In this document: piece after piece, positions 43,543-52,980 of the stretch
How positions within the stretch are numbered: the first letter of the stretch is position 1
Layout of the letters: each line of letters begins with the position of its first letter
Assembly: GCA_050290245.1 (NCBI GenBank)
Contig: JBNKHH010000087.1
Span: forward strand, 62,001-126,000
Reading direction: 5' to 3'
DNA length: 64,000 bases
From: JBNKHH01 sp050290245
Lineage (GTDB): Bacteria > Pseudomonadota > Alphaproteobacteria > Rhodobacterales > Rhodobacteraceae
The notes under the pieces: generated by a model
The model's database searches: none
Seen by the model: only the letters and a program-made list of their open reading frames with translations
What the model was told of the DNA's origin: nothing
Translations under genes and position numbers: made by a program

Positions 43543-45084
43543 ATGAGCGACCTTTTCGAAGACGACACGCCCAGGTCCGGTGACAACACGCCCGAGTTTT
43601 CGGTGTCGGAAATCGCAGGCACGGTGCGCCGATTGCTTGAGAGCGAAATGGGATGGGTGCGGGTGCGCGGCGAGGTGGGGCGCGTGGTGATCGCACGCTC
43701 GGGGCACATGTATTTCGACCTGAAGGACGACAAGTCTGTTTTGTCCTGCATGACCTGGAAGGGACAGGTTTCGGGTCTTGACCTGATGCCCGAGGAGGGC
43801 ATGGAAGTGGTTGTCGAAGGCAAGATGACCGCTAGTGGATTCTCGTCGAAATTCGGGCTGAACGTGCAGCGTATTGCCGTGGCGGGCGAGGGCGCGCTGA
43901 TGGCCATGCTGGAGAAACGCAAGAAGGCCTTGGCCGCCGAGGGATTGTTCGCGCCGGAACGCAAGCAGCCGCTGCCCTACCTGCCCGAGATCATCGGGGT
44001 CGTGACCTCGCTTCAGGGCGCGGTTATCCGTGACATCCTGCACCGGCTGCGCGACCGTTTCCCGCGCAAGGTCCTGATCTGGCCCGTTGCCGTTCAGGGC
44101 AAGGATTGCGCGCCCGAAGTTGCGCGCGCGATCGAGGGGTTCAATGCCCTGACGCCGGGGGGCGCCTTGCCCCGGCCTGATCTGTTGATCGTGGCACGCG
44201 GCGGAGGCTCGATCGAGGACCTCTGGGGGTTCAACGAGGAAATCGTTGCGCGGGCGGCGGCGGCAAGCCGTATTCCCTTGATCTCGGCCGTTGGCCACGA
44301 AACCGATACCACACTGATCGATTTCGCGTCGGACCGGCGCGCGCCGACACCCACGGCCGCGGCCGAGATGGCGGTGCCGGTGCGGTTGGAGCTGCTTTCC
44401 TGGGTTCGCGAACAGCAGGCGCGTCTGGCGCGCGCGGCCGGGCAGGCGGTTGAGCGGCGGCGCCAGCGCCTGTCGGATCTGTCGCGCGCCCTGCCGCGGC
44501 CGGACATCCTGCTGAACGATCCGCGGCAGCGGCTGGACCGAGCCGAAGAGCGTTTTGCGGTGGCACTGGATCGCATGGTCGATCGCAAGCGCGCCGAGCT
44601 TGAACGAACGGCGGGCGGGCTGAGGGCCACGACCCTCCGGTCGCGGTTCCAGGCTGAGGCGCGGCGGGTCGGCGAGTTGAGTGCCCGTCTGCGTCCGGGG
44701 CTCGAGCGTGATGTCGCTCGAAAAAGGGAGCGGCTTGAGCGCGCGGCTTCCGGGCTGCGTCCCAGGCCGATCGAGGTGAGGGTCCGTCGGCTTGACGACG
44801 ACCTGCGACGGGTTGCACCGCGCCTGCAAAACGCGATGAGCCAATGTCTGCGGAGGCTTTCCGACAGGTTGGAGGCCACCGACAGGATGCGGCGGTCGCT
44901 GGGCTACCACGCGACACTTGAGCGGGGCTATGCAGTAGTACGCAGCTCGGGGCACGTCATCACGCGGGCGTCGTCGGCACGCGGGGCGGAAGCGCTGGAG
45001 ATCGAGTTTGCCGACGGCCGGGTCGAGACCAGCCCAAAAGGAGGCGGCTCAACCGGCAGCAAGGATCAGGGCAGCCTATCCTAG
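43543..45084 (+). CDS. xseA: Exodeoxyribonuclease VII large subunit
   Basis: The 513-residue protein has an N-terminal OB-fold (about residues 15-115), then the nuclease core with VTSLQGAVIRDIL, LLIVARGGGSIEDLWGFNEE and ISAVGHETDTTLIDFASDRRAPTPTAAAE split over residues 215-280. A long Arg-rich coiled coil follows. It degrades single-stranded DNA with XseB, whose gene is not here. It is longer than E. coli XseA (456) because of the helical region. Confidence 0.95.
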   Translation: MSDLFEDDTPRSGDNTPEFSVSEIAGTVRRLLESEMGWVRVRGEVGRVVIARSGHMYFDLKDDKSVLSCMTWKGQVSGLDLMPEEGMEVVVEGKMTASGFSSKFGLNVQRIAVAGEGALMAMLEKRKKALAAEGLFAPERKQPLPYLPEIIGVVTSLQGAVIRDILHRLRDRFPRKVLIWPVAVQGKDCAPEVARAIEGFNALTPGGALPRPDLLIVARGGGSIEDLWGFNEEIVARAAAASRIPLISAVGHETDTTLIDFASDRRAPTPTAAAEMAVPVRLELLSWVREQQARLARAAGQAVERRRQRLSDLSRALPRPDILLNDPRQRLDRAEERFAVALDRMVDRKRAELERTAGGLRATTLRSRFQAEARRVGELSARLRPGLERDVARKRERLERAASGLRPRPIEVRVRRLDDDLRRVAPRLQNAMSQCLRRLSDRLEATDRMRRSLGYHATLERGYAVVRSSGHVITRASSARGAEALEIEFADGRVETSPKGGGSTGSKDQGSLS

Positions 45085-45085
45085 G

Positions 45086-45478
45086 TCAGGCCCCGACCTT
45101 TGGTCCGGGACAAATCAGCGGCTCGCTGCGCGGAGAGATGGCATAGGTTCTTTCGTTCAGCTCTTGTCGCCAGAAACGTGCAATCAACTGGCCGCCGCGG
45201 CGATAGAAATAGAAACACTGATCCTCGGCAAAGCTTTCGTAGGCAAAGCAGATCAGCGAGTCGGAGGCGTACCAATAACCGTCGAAACATTCGTCGCCTA
45301 GAAACGACCAGAGCACCCGGCGGTTCTTGTAGTAGATTTCAGCACCGTATTCGATGCCATCCGTGGAGTACGACAGGGTCTTGCCTTCGACTTCGGCCTG
45401 GAACTCCTTCGCTGTCAGGGGGGTGTCCTGGGCGTGTGCCGGAAGGGCAAATACCAAAGTGATGATCAACGCGCGCAT
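45086..45478 (-). CDS. Secreted protein, DUF995-like
   Basis: The 130-residue protein has a signal peptide (MRALIITLVFALPAHAQ) with cleavage after AHA. The mature part starts TPLTAKEFQAEVEGKTLSY and includes ECFDGYWYASDSLICFAYE with Cys residues that could form disulfides, and an aromatic CFYFYRRGG. The pattern resembles DUF995 proteins, of unknown function. It converges on xseA with one base between stops. Confidence 0.7.
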   Translation of the reverse strand: MRALIITLVFALPAHAQDTPLTAKEFQAEVEGKTLSYSTDGIEYGAEIYYKNRRVLWSFLGDECFDGYWYASDSLICFAYESFAEDQCFYFYRRGGQLIARFWRQELNERTYAISPRSEPLICPGPKVGA

Positions 45479-45600
45479 GGCACAGTCTATGCAGGAATGA
45501 ATGCCGCTGGCCAGACGGGAACTCGGGTGTGCGTCCAGCCGGGCGGATAGGTGCATTTGCCGGGCTTCCATTCTTTGTATTGGCGGATTAGGTGAGGGGC

Positions 45601-46824
45601 ATGGCATTCTTTTCAAAACTGAAAGACCGGTTATTCAAGTCGTCGTCGAAGATCGACGAGGGGTTGGATGCGATTGTCGAGGATGGTGGCCAGGAGGAGG
45701 ACCAAGGAGCGGTTGCGCCTGCGGAAGACCCTGCGCCGGTTGGACACGTCGCGCACCCCGTCGACGAAGGTTCCCCGGTACAGGGCGATGAAGTGGCTGC
45801 ACGCGCGTTCACATCGTCCGAGCCCGAGGTTGTCACCGAGAAAGCGGTTCCTGCGGTTCAGCCCGCTCCTGAACCGCAGGAACCGGCTGCGCCTGAACCA
45901 CAGCAATCGGCCGCGTCCAAGCCACGGCAAGACGCCGGGTCCGGTCTGCTGGGCCGGATGTTCAAGCGGCCAGAGACAAAGACCGTTGTACGGCGCGTTC
46001 TGGACGACGACATGCTTGAGCAGATCGAGGATCTGCTGATTACTTCTGACATGGGCGTTGAAACGGCGGCGCGGGTTGCGGCCAACTTGGCCGAGGGGCG
46101 TTTCGGACGGAAGTTTTCAACCGATGAGCTAAAGGACGTCATGGCCGGCGAGATCGCGCGGATCATGGAGCCCGTCGCGATCCCGATGCCGATCTATCCG
46201 AAGCGACCTCAGGTCGTTCTTGTCGTCGGGGTCAATGGTTCGGGCAAGACAACCACGATTGGCAAGCTTGCCAGCCAGTTCAAGGCGGCGGGGAAGTCGG
46301 TCGTCATCGCGGCTGGCGATACCTTTCGCGCCGCCGCCGTCGAACAGCTTCAGGTCTGGGGGGAACGGGCCGGGGTGCCGGTCATGACTGCGCCCGAGGG
46401 GTCTGATCCGGCGAGCCTTGCCTTCGATGCGATGACGCGTGCCGAGGCCGAGGAGGCCGACCTGTTGATGATCGACACGGCGGGGCGACTGCAAAACCGC
46501 GCCGACTTGATGGAGGAACTGGCCAAGATTGTGCGCGTGATCCGCAAGAAGGATCCCGAGGCGCCGCACAATACGCTGCTGGTTCTGGACGCCACGACCG
46601 GTCAGAACGCCTTGAGCCAGGTGGATATTTTCCGAAATATCGCCGATGTATCAGGCCTGGTCATGACCAAGCTGGATGGCACTGCGCGCGGTGGGGTTCT
46701 CGTTGCGCTGGCGGACCGTTTCGGCCTTCCGATCCATGCCATCGGCGTGGGCGAGCAGATCGACGACCTCGCGCCATTCGACCCGCGCGAGTTTGCGGAT
46801 GCGCTGGTCGGAAACGAAAGGTGA
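45601..46824 (+). CDS. ftsY: Signal recognition particle receptor FtsY
   Basis: The 407-residue protein has an acidic, Pro/Ala/Glu-rich A domain (about residues 15-115) followed by the NG GTPase domain. The P-loop is GVNGSGKTTTIGKLA, with DTFRAAAVEQLQVW, LLMIDTAGRLQNR and VMTKLDGTARGG. It docks ribosome-SRP complexes to SecYEG. I start at the ATG at 45601 (MAFFSKLKDRL). Overall typical for alphaproteobacteria. Confidence 0.96.
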   Translation: MAFFSKLKDRLFKSSSKIDEGLDAIVEDGGQEEDQGAVAPAEDPAPVGHVAHPVDEGSPVQGDEVAARAFTSSEPEVVTEKAVPAVQPAPEPQEPAAPEPQQSAASKPRQDAGSGLLGRMFKRPETKTVVRRVLDDDMLEQIEDLLITSDMGVETAARVAANLAEGRFGRKFSTDELKDVMAGEIARIMEPVAIPMPIYPKRPQVVLVVGVNGSGKTTTIGKLASQFKAAGKSVVIAAGDTFRAAAVEQLQVWGERAGVPVMTAPEGSDPASLAFDAMTRAEAEEADLLMIDTAGRLQNRADLMEELAKIVRVIRKKDPEAPHNTLLVLDATTGQNALSQVDIFRNIADVSGLVMTKLDGTARGGVLVALADRFGLPIHAIGVGEQIDDLAPFDPREFADALVGNER

Positions 46825-46867
46825 GGCCAGTTTGCGCCGCTGCCTGCGGATCTGAGATATCCCGACC

Positions 46868-47767
46868 ATGAGCGAATGGCTGATCTCGCTGGAAGGAACG
46901 GATGCGGGAAAATCCCTGGCCTTGTACCTGGCGATACAGGCCGCATTCCTGCACGCGTTGTTCGGTGCGCTGCAAAAAGGCAAGACCGATCCATGGACAT
47001 CGAGGGCCGTTATTGATGGTTGCTATGCGCTGATCGCACTGCCTTTTGCCCTGTTTGTTGTGCCTTGGCCCGCACCTGAGACATGGGGTCTTTTCGCAGC
47101 TGCCTGGGTGATCCACATCGGCTATAAGCTGGCGCAGGGCGCGGCCTATTCGGTCGGTGCCTATACGGTGGTATATCCGGTTGTCCGAGGCTCAAGCCCA
47201 TTCTTTACTGTCATGGGGGCCGGTCTGTTGTTTGGCGAGGTTTTCTCGTCTGTTCAATGGGTTGGCGTAGCGACTCTAATGGCGGGTATCCTTGGGTTGG
47301 CGGTTTACAACCTGCGCCACATCGTAGTTGACCGGGCGCGGCTGCCACTGGCCCTGGGGCTGGCGTTCATGACTGGGGGACTTGTTGCCCTATACACGAC
47401 TTGGGATGCCCTGGTGATCAGGGCGACCGCCGACCCGTTCACCTTTATCGCCTGGTTTTTCCTGTTTGACGGGCTGTTCATGCCGATCGGCTATCTGGTA
47501 TGGAACCGCGGGCGCCTGCCGCAGCCTTTTGCACCGATCCTGAAGCTTGGGGTGACCGGCGCGATCGTGGCCTATTTCTCTTTCGGGGGGATCATGTTGG
47601 CGACGCGACTGGACAAAGTTGGCGAAGCTGCCGTCCTGCGCGAAACCTCGGTGGTTTTTGCGGCTTTCCTGGGCTGGATAATGCTGGGCGAAAAGGTCGG
47701 GCCGCGTCGTGTTGTACTCATCGCATTGATCGCTGCAGGAGCCGTGCTGGTTGAGATGGGCGCATGA
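46868..47767 (+). CDS. EamA/DMT-family transporter
   Basis: The 299-residue protein has about ten hydrophobic segments in two EamA-type repeats. Each repeat ends with a motif such as GAYTVVYPVVRGSSPFF and AAVLRETSVVFAAFLGWIMLGEK, characteristic of drug/metabolite transporters. The substrate cannot be told. It lies between ftsY and the YciB-type gene, 43 bases after ftsY. Confidence 0.85.
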   Translation: MSEWLISLEGTDAGKSLALYLAIQAAFLHALFGALQKGKTDPWTSRAVIDGCYALIALPFALFVVPWPAPETWGLFAAAWVIHIGYKLAQGAAYSVGAYTVVYPVVRGSSPFFTVMGAGLLFGEVFSSVQWVGVATLMAGILGLAVYNLRHIVVDRARLPLALGLAFMTGGLVALYTTWDALVIRATADPFTFIAWFFLFDGLFMPIGYLVWNRGRLPQPFAPILKLGVTGAIVAYFSFGGIMLATRLDKVGEAAVLRETSVVFAAFLGWIMLGEKVGPRRVVLIALIAAGAVLVEMGA

Positions 47768-47809
47768 GGTGCATAGATTGGCCGCAGGATCCAGGGACAA
47801 GGACGCAGG

Positions 47810-48415
47810 ATGACCGATAAACCTCTGAACCCGGTTGTGAAACAAGTGCTGGAACTTGGGCCGCCGCTTTTGTTCTTCGTCGCTTATCTCTACATGAGAG
47901 ACGAAGTCTATATGATTGGTGGGGTTGAATATTCCGGATTCATAGCTGCGGCAGGCCTGTTCGTTCCAATCCTTTTGGCTTCGATGGCGATCCTGTGGAA
48001 TTTGACGGGAAAATTAAGCCGGATGCAGGTTTTTACCGTCGTGATGGTGGTGGTGTTCGGCGGTCTGACGGTTTGGTTCAACGACGAGCGGTTCTTCAAA
48101 ATGAAGACTACGCTGGTCTATGGCCTGTTCGCCGCGATCCTTGGAATCGGCCTTTTGCAGGGGAGGTCTTATCTGGCGTGGGTCATGGCAGAGTTCCTGC
48201 CGATGATGGATGAGGGCTGGATGAAACTGACACGGCGCATGACGCTGTTTTTTGGCGCCTTGGCCATTGGAAACGAGATTGTCTGGCGCACCATGTCGGA
48301 CGATGCCTGGGTCAAGATCGAGACCTTCGGTTTTCCGATCCTGATGTTCCTGTTCCTTTGGGGGCAGATCGTTGCGTTGCAGAAGTACCTGATCGAGGAC
48401 GAAGAGAGCGTCTAG
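47810..48415 (+). CDS. Inner membrane septation protein (YciB/IspZ)
   Basis: The 201-residue protein has about five hydrophobic segments. LELGPPLLFFVAY at the N terminus, VFGGLTVWFNDERFFKMKTT in the middle and NEIVWRTMSDDAWVKIETFG near the end are the hallmarks of YciB/IspZ. The family contributes to septum formation and cell-envelope integrity. Its stop overlaps the PilZ gene by 4 bases tail to tail. Confidence 0.93.
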   Translation: MTDKPLNPVVKQVLELGPPLLFFVAYLYMRDEVYMIGGVEYSGFIAAAGLFVPILLASMAILWNLTGKLSRMQVFTVVMVVVFGGLTVWFNDERFFKMKTTLVYGLFAAILGIGLLQGRSYLAWVMAEFLPMMDEGWMKLTRRMTLFFGALAIGNEIVWRTMSDDAWVKIETFGFPILMFLFLWGQIVALQKYLIEDEESV

Positions 48416-48729
48416 CGAAAGTCGGCGAATTCGTCGTCGGCGTTTTCGAGGCGAATCAGCGTTTCGCTATCGAGACGTTCCAGGAGATGCAGTCCGACGT
48501 GTGGCGGGACATGCCAATGAACGATCGCCGGGATGAGCGCCGTCGCAAGTTCGACCGAAAGTGGCGTGCCAGGTATCAGGGTTTCGCCGAGGCGAATTTT
48601 CATGCCGTCATAGCTGACATCTATCACGGTGGCGGGCAGGATGCGGTCGTCGACGTGCAACAAGACCGCGACATTGGTCTTGCGTCGGTTCGGGCTGAAA
48701 CGCCGGTTGAAATTCACTGACATCATCAT
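48412..48729 (-). CDS. PilZ-domain protein
   Basis: The 105-residue protein begins MMMSVNFNRRFSPNRRKTNV, where the RRxxxR-like basic motif of PilZ (RRKTNVAV) is recognisable in degenerate form, followed by VIDVSYDGMKIRL, the D/NxSxxG motif. Both are involved in binding cyclic di-GMP. The first motif is unusual, so binding is not certain. Single-domain proteins of this kind act as c-di-GMP adaptors. It stands alone. Confidence 0.7.
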   Translation of the reverse strand: MMMSVNFNRRFSPNRRKTNVAVLLHVDDRILPATVIDVSYDGMKIRLGETLIPGTPLSVELATALIPAIVHWHVPPHVGLHLLERLDSETLIRLENADDEFADFR

Positions 48730-48856
48730 GACCGGTATCCGCCGTCTTCGCCGTGTTCAGACTATGCGGCAGGCGTTAATAATTCCTGTCGCCGCTGGCT
48801 GGTGTCGTAGGCAGGAGACACTTGACCATGTTCCCGGTTGGGAGTAGCCCACGGAT

Positions 48857-48911
48857 CGTGGCGATTTGTTCACCGGATTGCGGGCCACGTTAAATATCCC
48901 GCTAAAGAGGT
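48857..48911 (+). promoter_or_regulatory. SAM-II riboswitch ahead of metZ
   Basis: The leader has the compact SAM-II layout: CGTGGC at 48857-48862, GGATTGCGGGCCACG (the GCCAC pairs with GTGGC), TTAAATA, then CCCGCTAAAGAGG. These match the conserved GATTGC, UAAA and GCUAAAxAGG elements of the pseudoknot. S-adenosylmethionine binding should reduce expression of the downstream sulfhydrylase. Found by eye and by gene context; a covariance-model search would settle it. Confidence 0.8.
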
Positions 48912-48925
48912 CTGGGACGTATCAC

Positions 48926-48956
48926 GCCCCCGGCGCTCGTGCGGTGGGGGCTTTTT
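48926..48956 (+). terminator. Intrinsic terminator between the SAM-II aptamer and metZ
   Basis: A GC-only stem GCCCCC (48926-48931) and GGGGGC (48946-48951) with a 14-base loop is followed by five Ts. It lies after the aptamer and 21 bases before the metZ start, so it probably takes part in SAM-dependent attenuation. Confidence 0.75.
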
Positions 48957-48977
48957 GATGCGAAAGGAGGCGTCCCC

Positions 48978-50159
48978 ATGCCCAATGATTGGAAAACCCG
49001 GACCAAGCTGGTCCATGAAGGCACTCGCCGCAGCCAGTACGGCGAGGTGGCCGAGCCGATTTTCCTGACCCAGGGATTTGTCTATGACAGTGCCGAACAG
49101 GCCGCGGGCCGGTTCGAGGAGGCGGGAGAGGATGAATTCATCTATGCCCGTTATGGCAACCCGACCGTGCGGATGTTCGAAGAGCGGATCGCCGCGCTTG
49201 AGGGGGCGGAGGATGCCTTTGCCACCGCCAGCGGAATGGCAGCGGTCAATGCGGCGCTGACCTCGATGCTGAAGGCGGGCGACCACGTGGTTTCCGCGCG
49301 GGCGCTGTTCGGGTCGTGCCTTTATATTCTTGAAGAAATTCTGACCCGCTTCGGAGTCCATGTGACCTTTGTCGACGGCAAGGACCTTGACGCCTGGCGC
49401 GCGGCTGTGCGGCCTGAAACGAAAGTGGTCTTTCTGGAAAGCATGTCGAACCCGACGCTTGAGGTCATCGATCTGCCGAAGGTCGCCGAGATCGCCCATT
49501 CGGTTGGAGCCCTTGTCGTCGTCGACAACGTGTTTTCGACGCCCGTCTTCAGCCGTGCAATCGAGTCAGGAGCCGACGTCGTTGTCTATTCGGCGACGAA
49601 GCACATCGACGGGCAGGGCCGTGTGCTGGGCGGGGTCGTGCTGAGTACGAAGGAATTCATCCGCAAGACCTTTGAGCCCTATCTAAAGCACACCGGCGGG
49701 GCGATGAGCCCGTTTTCCGCGTGGCTGTTGCTGAAGGGGCTGGAGACGCTGGATTTGCGGGTGCGCGCCCAGGCCGACACCGCCCTGAAGATTGCGTCCT
49801 ATTTCGAGGGCGACGACCGTCTGGCGCGGGTGATCTATCCCGGATTGGAAAGCCATCCCGACCATGCCATCGCCATGGCACAGTTGGAAAAAGGCGGCAC
49901 CGTCGTGTCACTCGACCTGGCCGGTGGGCAGGAGGCGGCATTCAAGTTCCTGAATGCCCTGGAGATCGTCATCATTTCCAACAACCTGGGAGATGCGAAA
50001 TCCATCATCACCCATCCGACCACCACCACCCACCAGCGTCTGTCGGACGAGCAGCGCGCGACCTTGGGTATCACGCCCGGTCTGGTGCGGCTTTCGGTCG
50101 GGCTGGAGGATGCCGACGACCTGATTCAGGACCTGTCGCAGGCCCTGGACGCGATTTGA
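48978..50159 (+). CDS. metZ: O-succinylhomoserine sulfhydrylase
   Basis: The 393-residue PLP enzyme of the Cys/Met metabolism family has the PLP Lys in VYSATKHIDGQGRVLGG, FIYARYGNPTV and ATASGMAAVNAAL. It makes homocysteine directly from O-succinylhomoserine and sulfide. A perfect Shine-Dalgarno AAAGGAGG (48963-48970) fixes the ATG at 48978. It is preceded by a SAM-II riboswitch and terminator. The next gene starts at TGATG overlapping its stop. Confidence 0.93.
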   Translation: MPNDWKTRTKLVHEGTRRSQYGEVAEPIFLTQGFVYDSAEQAAGRFEEAGEDEFIYARYGNPTVRMFEERIAALEGAEDAFATASGMAAVNAALTSMLKAGDHVVSARALFGSCLYILEEILTRFGVHVTFVDGKDLDAWRAAVRPETKVVFLESMSNPTLEVIDLPKVAEIAHSVGALVVVDNVFSTPVFSRAIESGADVVVYSATKHIDGQGRVLGGVVLSTKEFIRKTFEPYLKHTGGAMSPFSAWLLLKGLETLDLRVRAQADTALKIASYFEGDDRLARVIYPGLESHPDHAIAMAQLEKGGTVVSLDLAGGQEAAFKFLNALEIVIISNNLGDAKSIITHPTTTTHQRLSDEQRATLGITPGLVRLSVGLEDADDLIQDLSQALDAI

Positions 50160-50650
50160 TGGAGGTTGTCGTCCGGTCATATGTCCCGGGCGATGCTGCG
50201 GGGCTTGGACGGATATTCCACCGCGCAGTGCAGGAAGGTGCGGCAAGTGCCTATAGCGAGGGCGAGCGGGCGGCCTGGTCGCCCGAGCCGCCCGCGGGCG
50301 AGAGCTGGCAGGTACGTCTGGCAGAAGCCGTAACGGTGGTGGCTGAGCGCGACGGTGAAACCGTCGGATTCATGAGCCTGATCCCCGAGCGGCGGTATGT
50401 CGATCTGGCGTTCGTCCTGCCCGAAGCCATGGGCAAAGGCGTTGCCCCTGCACTCTACGCGGTGCTGGAGGGCCGGGCGCGTGCGGCGGGATTGACCTAT
50501 CTGACGACCGAGGCCAGTTTGTTGGCCGAGCCGTTTTTCGCGCGTCAGGGCTTTCGCGTGGTTAAGCGGCAAAGGGTTTTGAGAAGGGGCGAACGGCTGC
50601 GGAACTGTGTGATGGAAAAGGCTCTTTATGTCCCGGAGTCTGCCGAGTGA
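50159..50650 (+). CDS. GNAT-family N-acetyltransferase
   Basis: The 163-residue protein has the GNAT acetyl-CoA loop region LAFVLPEAMGKGVAPALYAVLE and AAGLTYLTTEASLLAEPFFARQGF, typical of YafP/ElaA-like members. The ATG at 50159 overlaps the metZ stop by one base, and its stop overlaps the GTG of the next gene. The acceptor is unknown; the operon suggests a role near amino acid metabolism, without proof. Confidence 0.82.
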   Translation: MEVVVRSYVPGDAAGLGRIFHRAVQEGAASAYSEGERAAWSPEPPAGESWQVRLAEAVTVVAERDGETVGFMSLIPERRYVDLAFVLPEAMGKGVAPALYAVLEGRARAAGLTYLTTEASLLAEPFFARQGFRVVKRQRVLRRGERLRNCVMEKALYVPESAE

Positions 50651-51396
50651 AGCGTGCGGTTCTGTTCCAGCTGCGGCCGGAAGACGAGGCCTCGGACGGG
50701 GAGTATGCGGCCTTTCTTGAAAAGGGCGGCCTGGCGGCGGACCAGCTGGTCAGGGTTCGGCTTGACGCCGGTGCGATGCCCGACGACCTGCGGCTGGCTG
50801 ATTTCGATGCTGTGATCGTGGGCGGCGGTCCGGGCTGCGTCAGTGACGATCCTGAAACACGCGATCCGATCGAGGCGCGGGCTGAGGCCGAGCTGCTGAT
50901 GTTGATGCCGCAGATCGTCGATCGCGACATGCCTTTCCTTGGCTGTTGCTATGGTCTTGGGCTTCTGGCGCATTACCTGGGCGGGCAGGTGTCGAAGGAA
51001 CGGTATGGCGAGCCGGTGTCGGCCGTGCCCTGCGACCTGACCGAGGCGGGCCGGGCAGATCCCCTGCTGGAAGAGCTGCCGCAGAGGTTTGACGCCCTGG
51101 TTGGCCACAAGGAGGCCGTGCAGGAACTGCCGCCGGGAGCGGTTCACCTGGTCTCGTCTCCTGACTGTCCCTATCAGATGATCCGGGTCGGGCAGAACGT
51201 TTATGCCACCCAATTCCATCCCGAGGCCGATGGCCAGGTCTTTGCCGACCGCATCCGGATTTACCGCGACCGCGGCTACTTCCGACCCGAGGAGGCCGAT
51301 GCACTGAGCGCGAAAATGCTGGCGAGCGATGTGCAGGAGCCGGTTCATATCCTGCGCCGGTTCGTTGTGCGCTATTTGCAGGGACCGCAGTCATGA
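50647..51396 (+). CDS. Class I glutamine amidotransferase
   Basis: The 249-residue stand-alone GATase1 domain resembles the GMP synthase subunit type. The nucleophile Cys is in PFLGCCYGLGLLAHYLG, and the His-Glu pair is in YATQFHPEAD. VIVGGGPGCVSD sits near the N terminus. The C-terminal tail after residue 200 is charged. It starts at a GTG overlapping the acetyltransferase stop. Real substrates of this subgroup are largely undefined. Confidence 0.82.
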   Translation: MKRAVLFQLRPEDEASDGEYAAFLEKGGLAADQLVRVRLDAGAMPDDLRLADFDAVIVGGGPGCVSDDPETRDPIEARAEAELLMLMPQIVDRDMPFLGCCYGLGLLAHYLGGQVSKERYGEPVSAVPCDLTEAGRADPLLEELPQRFDALVGHKEAVQELPPGAVHLVSSPDCPYQMIRVGQNVYATQFHPEADGQVFADRIRIYRDRGYFRPEEADALSAKMLASDVQEPVHILRRFVVRYLQGPQS

Positions 51397-51461
51397 GACA
51401 GGACCTGGTGGCAATGGCTTGTGTGGTTGACTTGGGCGCGTCCTGAGGACAAGGCTCGCGC

Positions 51462-52910
51462 ATGATCGACCTGAAGCCAGTCGGATATTTGATCGGGATC
51501 CTCGTGGCCGCCCTGGGCACGTCGATGCTGGTGCCTATGGGGATAGACCTGTGGGCGGCGAATGGCCATGCCGGCGTCTTCCTGGAATCCGCAATCATCA
51601 CGGTTCTTGTCGGGGGGCTTATCGCCCTGGCTTCTGCCAACTCGGTCACCGGCAGAATGACCGTGCAGCAGATTTTCATTTTAAGCACGGGGGTTTGGGC
51701 GGTCCTGCCCCTGTTCGGGGCCATTCCTTTCATGCGGGGGGCATTCGAGGCGAGCTTTACCGACGCCTATTTCGAGGCCATGAGCGGGCTAACCACGACC
51801 GGGGCGACCGTGTTCAGCGGACTGGACGAAACGCCGCTCGGACTATTGCTGTGGCGCTCAATGCTCCAGTGGTTCGGTGGTATCGGGATCATTGTCGTCG
51901 CAATGGCATTTCTGCCCGAACTGAGGGTCGGCGGTATGCAGATCTTTCGCTCGGAAGCCTTTGAGACCGATGGCAAGGTGTTGCCGCGCGCGGCAGAGAT
52001 CGCGTCCCGCATTTCAATCGTCTATGTCGTTCTGACGATTACCTGCGTTCTGGCCTACCTTGTGTCGGGGTTCAGTCTTTTCAATGCAATAAACCACGCG
52101 TTGACAACGATCTCGACCGGTGGGTTTTCGACTCACGATGCATCGTTCGGGAACTATCAGGGCGCGCCGGAATACGTGGCGTCGGTCTTCATGGTTCTGG
52201 CAAGTCTCCCGTTCGTGCGGTATGTCCAGCTTTTGGCCGGGACTGCACGACCGATTTACCGGGACAGCCAGGTGCGTGTCTTCCTGGTGGTGAACCTGAT
52301 CCTGATCGTTATTGTCGCGACCTATCGTCTTGTCGCCAACGGCGACCATTTCGGGCATGCCTTCCGGGAAGCGACGTTCAACATCACCTCGATCATCACG
52401 GGAACAGGGTTCGCCAGCGTCGACTACCAGCTTTGGGGCGCCTTTCCGACTGCCCTGTTCTTTTTTATTGGCCTGATCGGAGGCTGTGCGGGGTCAACCT
52501 GTTGTTCGGTCAAGATTTTCCGCTACCAAATTCTTGTGTCTGCAATCACGACGCAGATCCGGCGCATCCACAGTCCGCACGGGGTGTTCCAGATGAGATA
52601 CGCCGGCCAATCGCTGACCGAGGACGTGCTGTCTTCGGTGACGGCCTTCCTGACGCTGTTCTTTGTTTCTCTGGGCGTCACCTCGGTACTGCTGTCAGCA
52701 ACGGGGCTGGACTTCGTCACCTCGATCAGCGGAGCCGCGACCGCAATTGCCAACGTGGGACCGGGTCTTGGGGATATCATCGGTCCGTCGGGGAATTTCG
52801 CTTCGCTGAATGAGCCGGCCAAATGGATCCTGTTGTCGGCCATGCTGATGGGGCGGCTGGAATTGATGGTGGTCTTCGTCCTGTTTACCTCACGGTTCTG
52901 GAGGGCGTGA
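51462..52910 (+). CDS. TrkH-type potassium uptake protein
   Basis: The 482-residue membrane protein has the four pore repeats visible: AMSGLTTTGATVF, ALTTISTGGFSTHD, SIITGTGFASVDY and NVGPGLGDIIGPS, plus GGCAGSTCCSVKIFRYQ. These are the selectivity-filter positions of TrkH/KtrB. TrkA is not in the window. The start ATG at 51462 gives a hydrophobic N terminus as expected. Confidence 0.92.
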   Translation: MIDLKPVGYLIGILVAALGTSMLVPMGIDLWAANGHAGVFLESAIITVLVGGLIALASANSVTGRMTVQQIFILSTGVWAVLPLFGAIPFMRGAFEASFTDAYFEAMSGLTTTGATVFSGLDETPLGLLLWRSMLQWFGGIGIIVVAMAFLPELRVGGMQIFRSEAFETDGKVLPRAAEIASRISIVYVVLTITCVLAYLVSGFSLFNAINHALTTISTGGFSTHDASFGNYQGAPEYVASVFMVLASLPFVRYVQLLAGTARPIYRDSQVRVFLVVNLILIVIVATYRLVANGDHFGHAFREATFNITSIITGTGFASVDYQLWGAFPTALFFFIGLIGGCAGSTCCSVKIFRYQILVSAITTQIRRIHSPHGVFQMRYAGQSLTEDVLSSVTAFLTLFFVSLGVTSVLLSATGLDFVTSISGAATAIANVGPGLGDIIGPSGNFASLNEPAKWILLSAMLMGRLELMVVFVLFTSRFWRA

Positions 52911-52956
52911 ATTCACGAGAGACCGGGTCGTCCGGGGCCGCTTTCGGCAGCATTGG

Positions 52957-52977
52957 GCACCCTGCGAGTAAGGGTGC
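52957..52977. terminator. Possible terminator hairpin between trkH-type gene and protease-like gene
   Basis: A 7-bp stem GCACCCT/AGGGTGC with a 7-base loop lies in the 70-base gap between two convergent genes. There is no T-run, so this is a weak candidate. Confidence 0.35.
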
Positions 52978-52980
52978 GGT

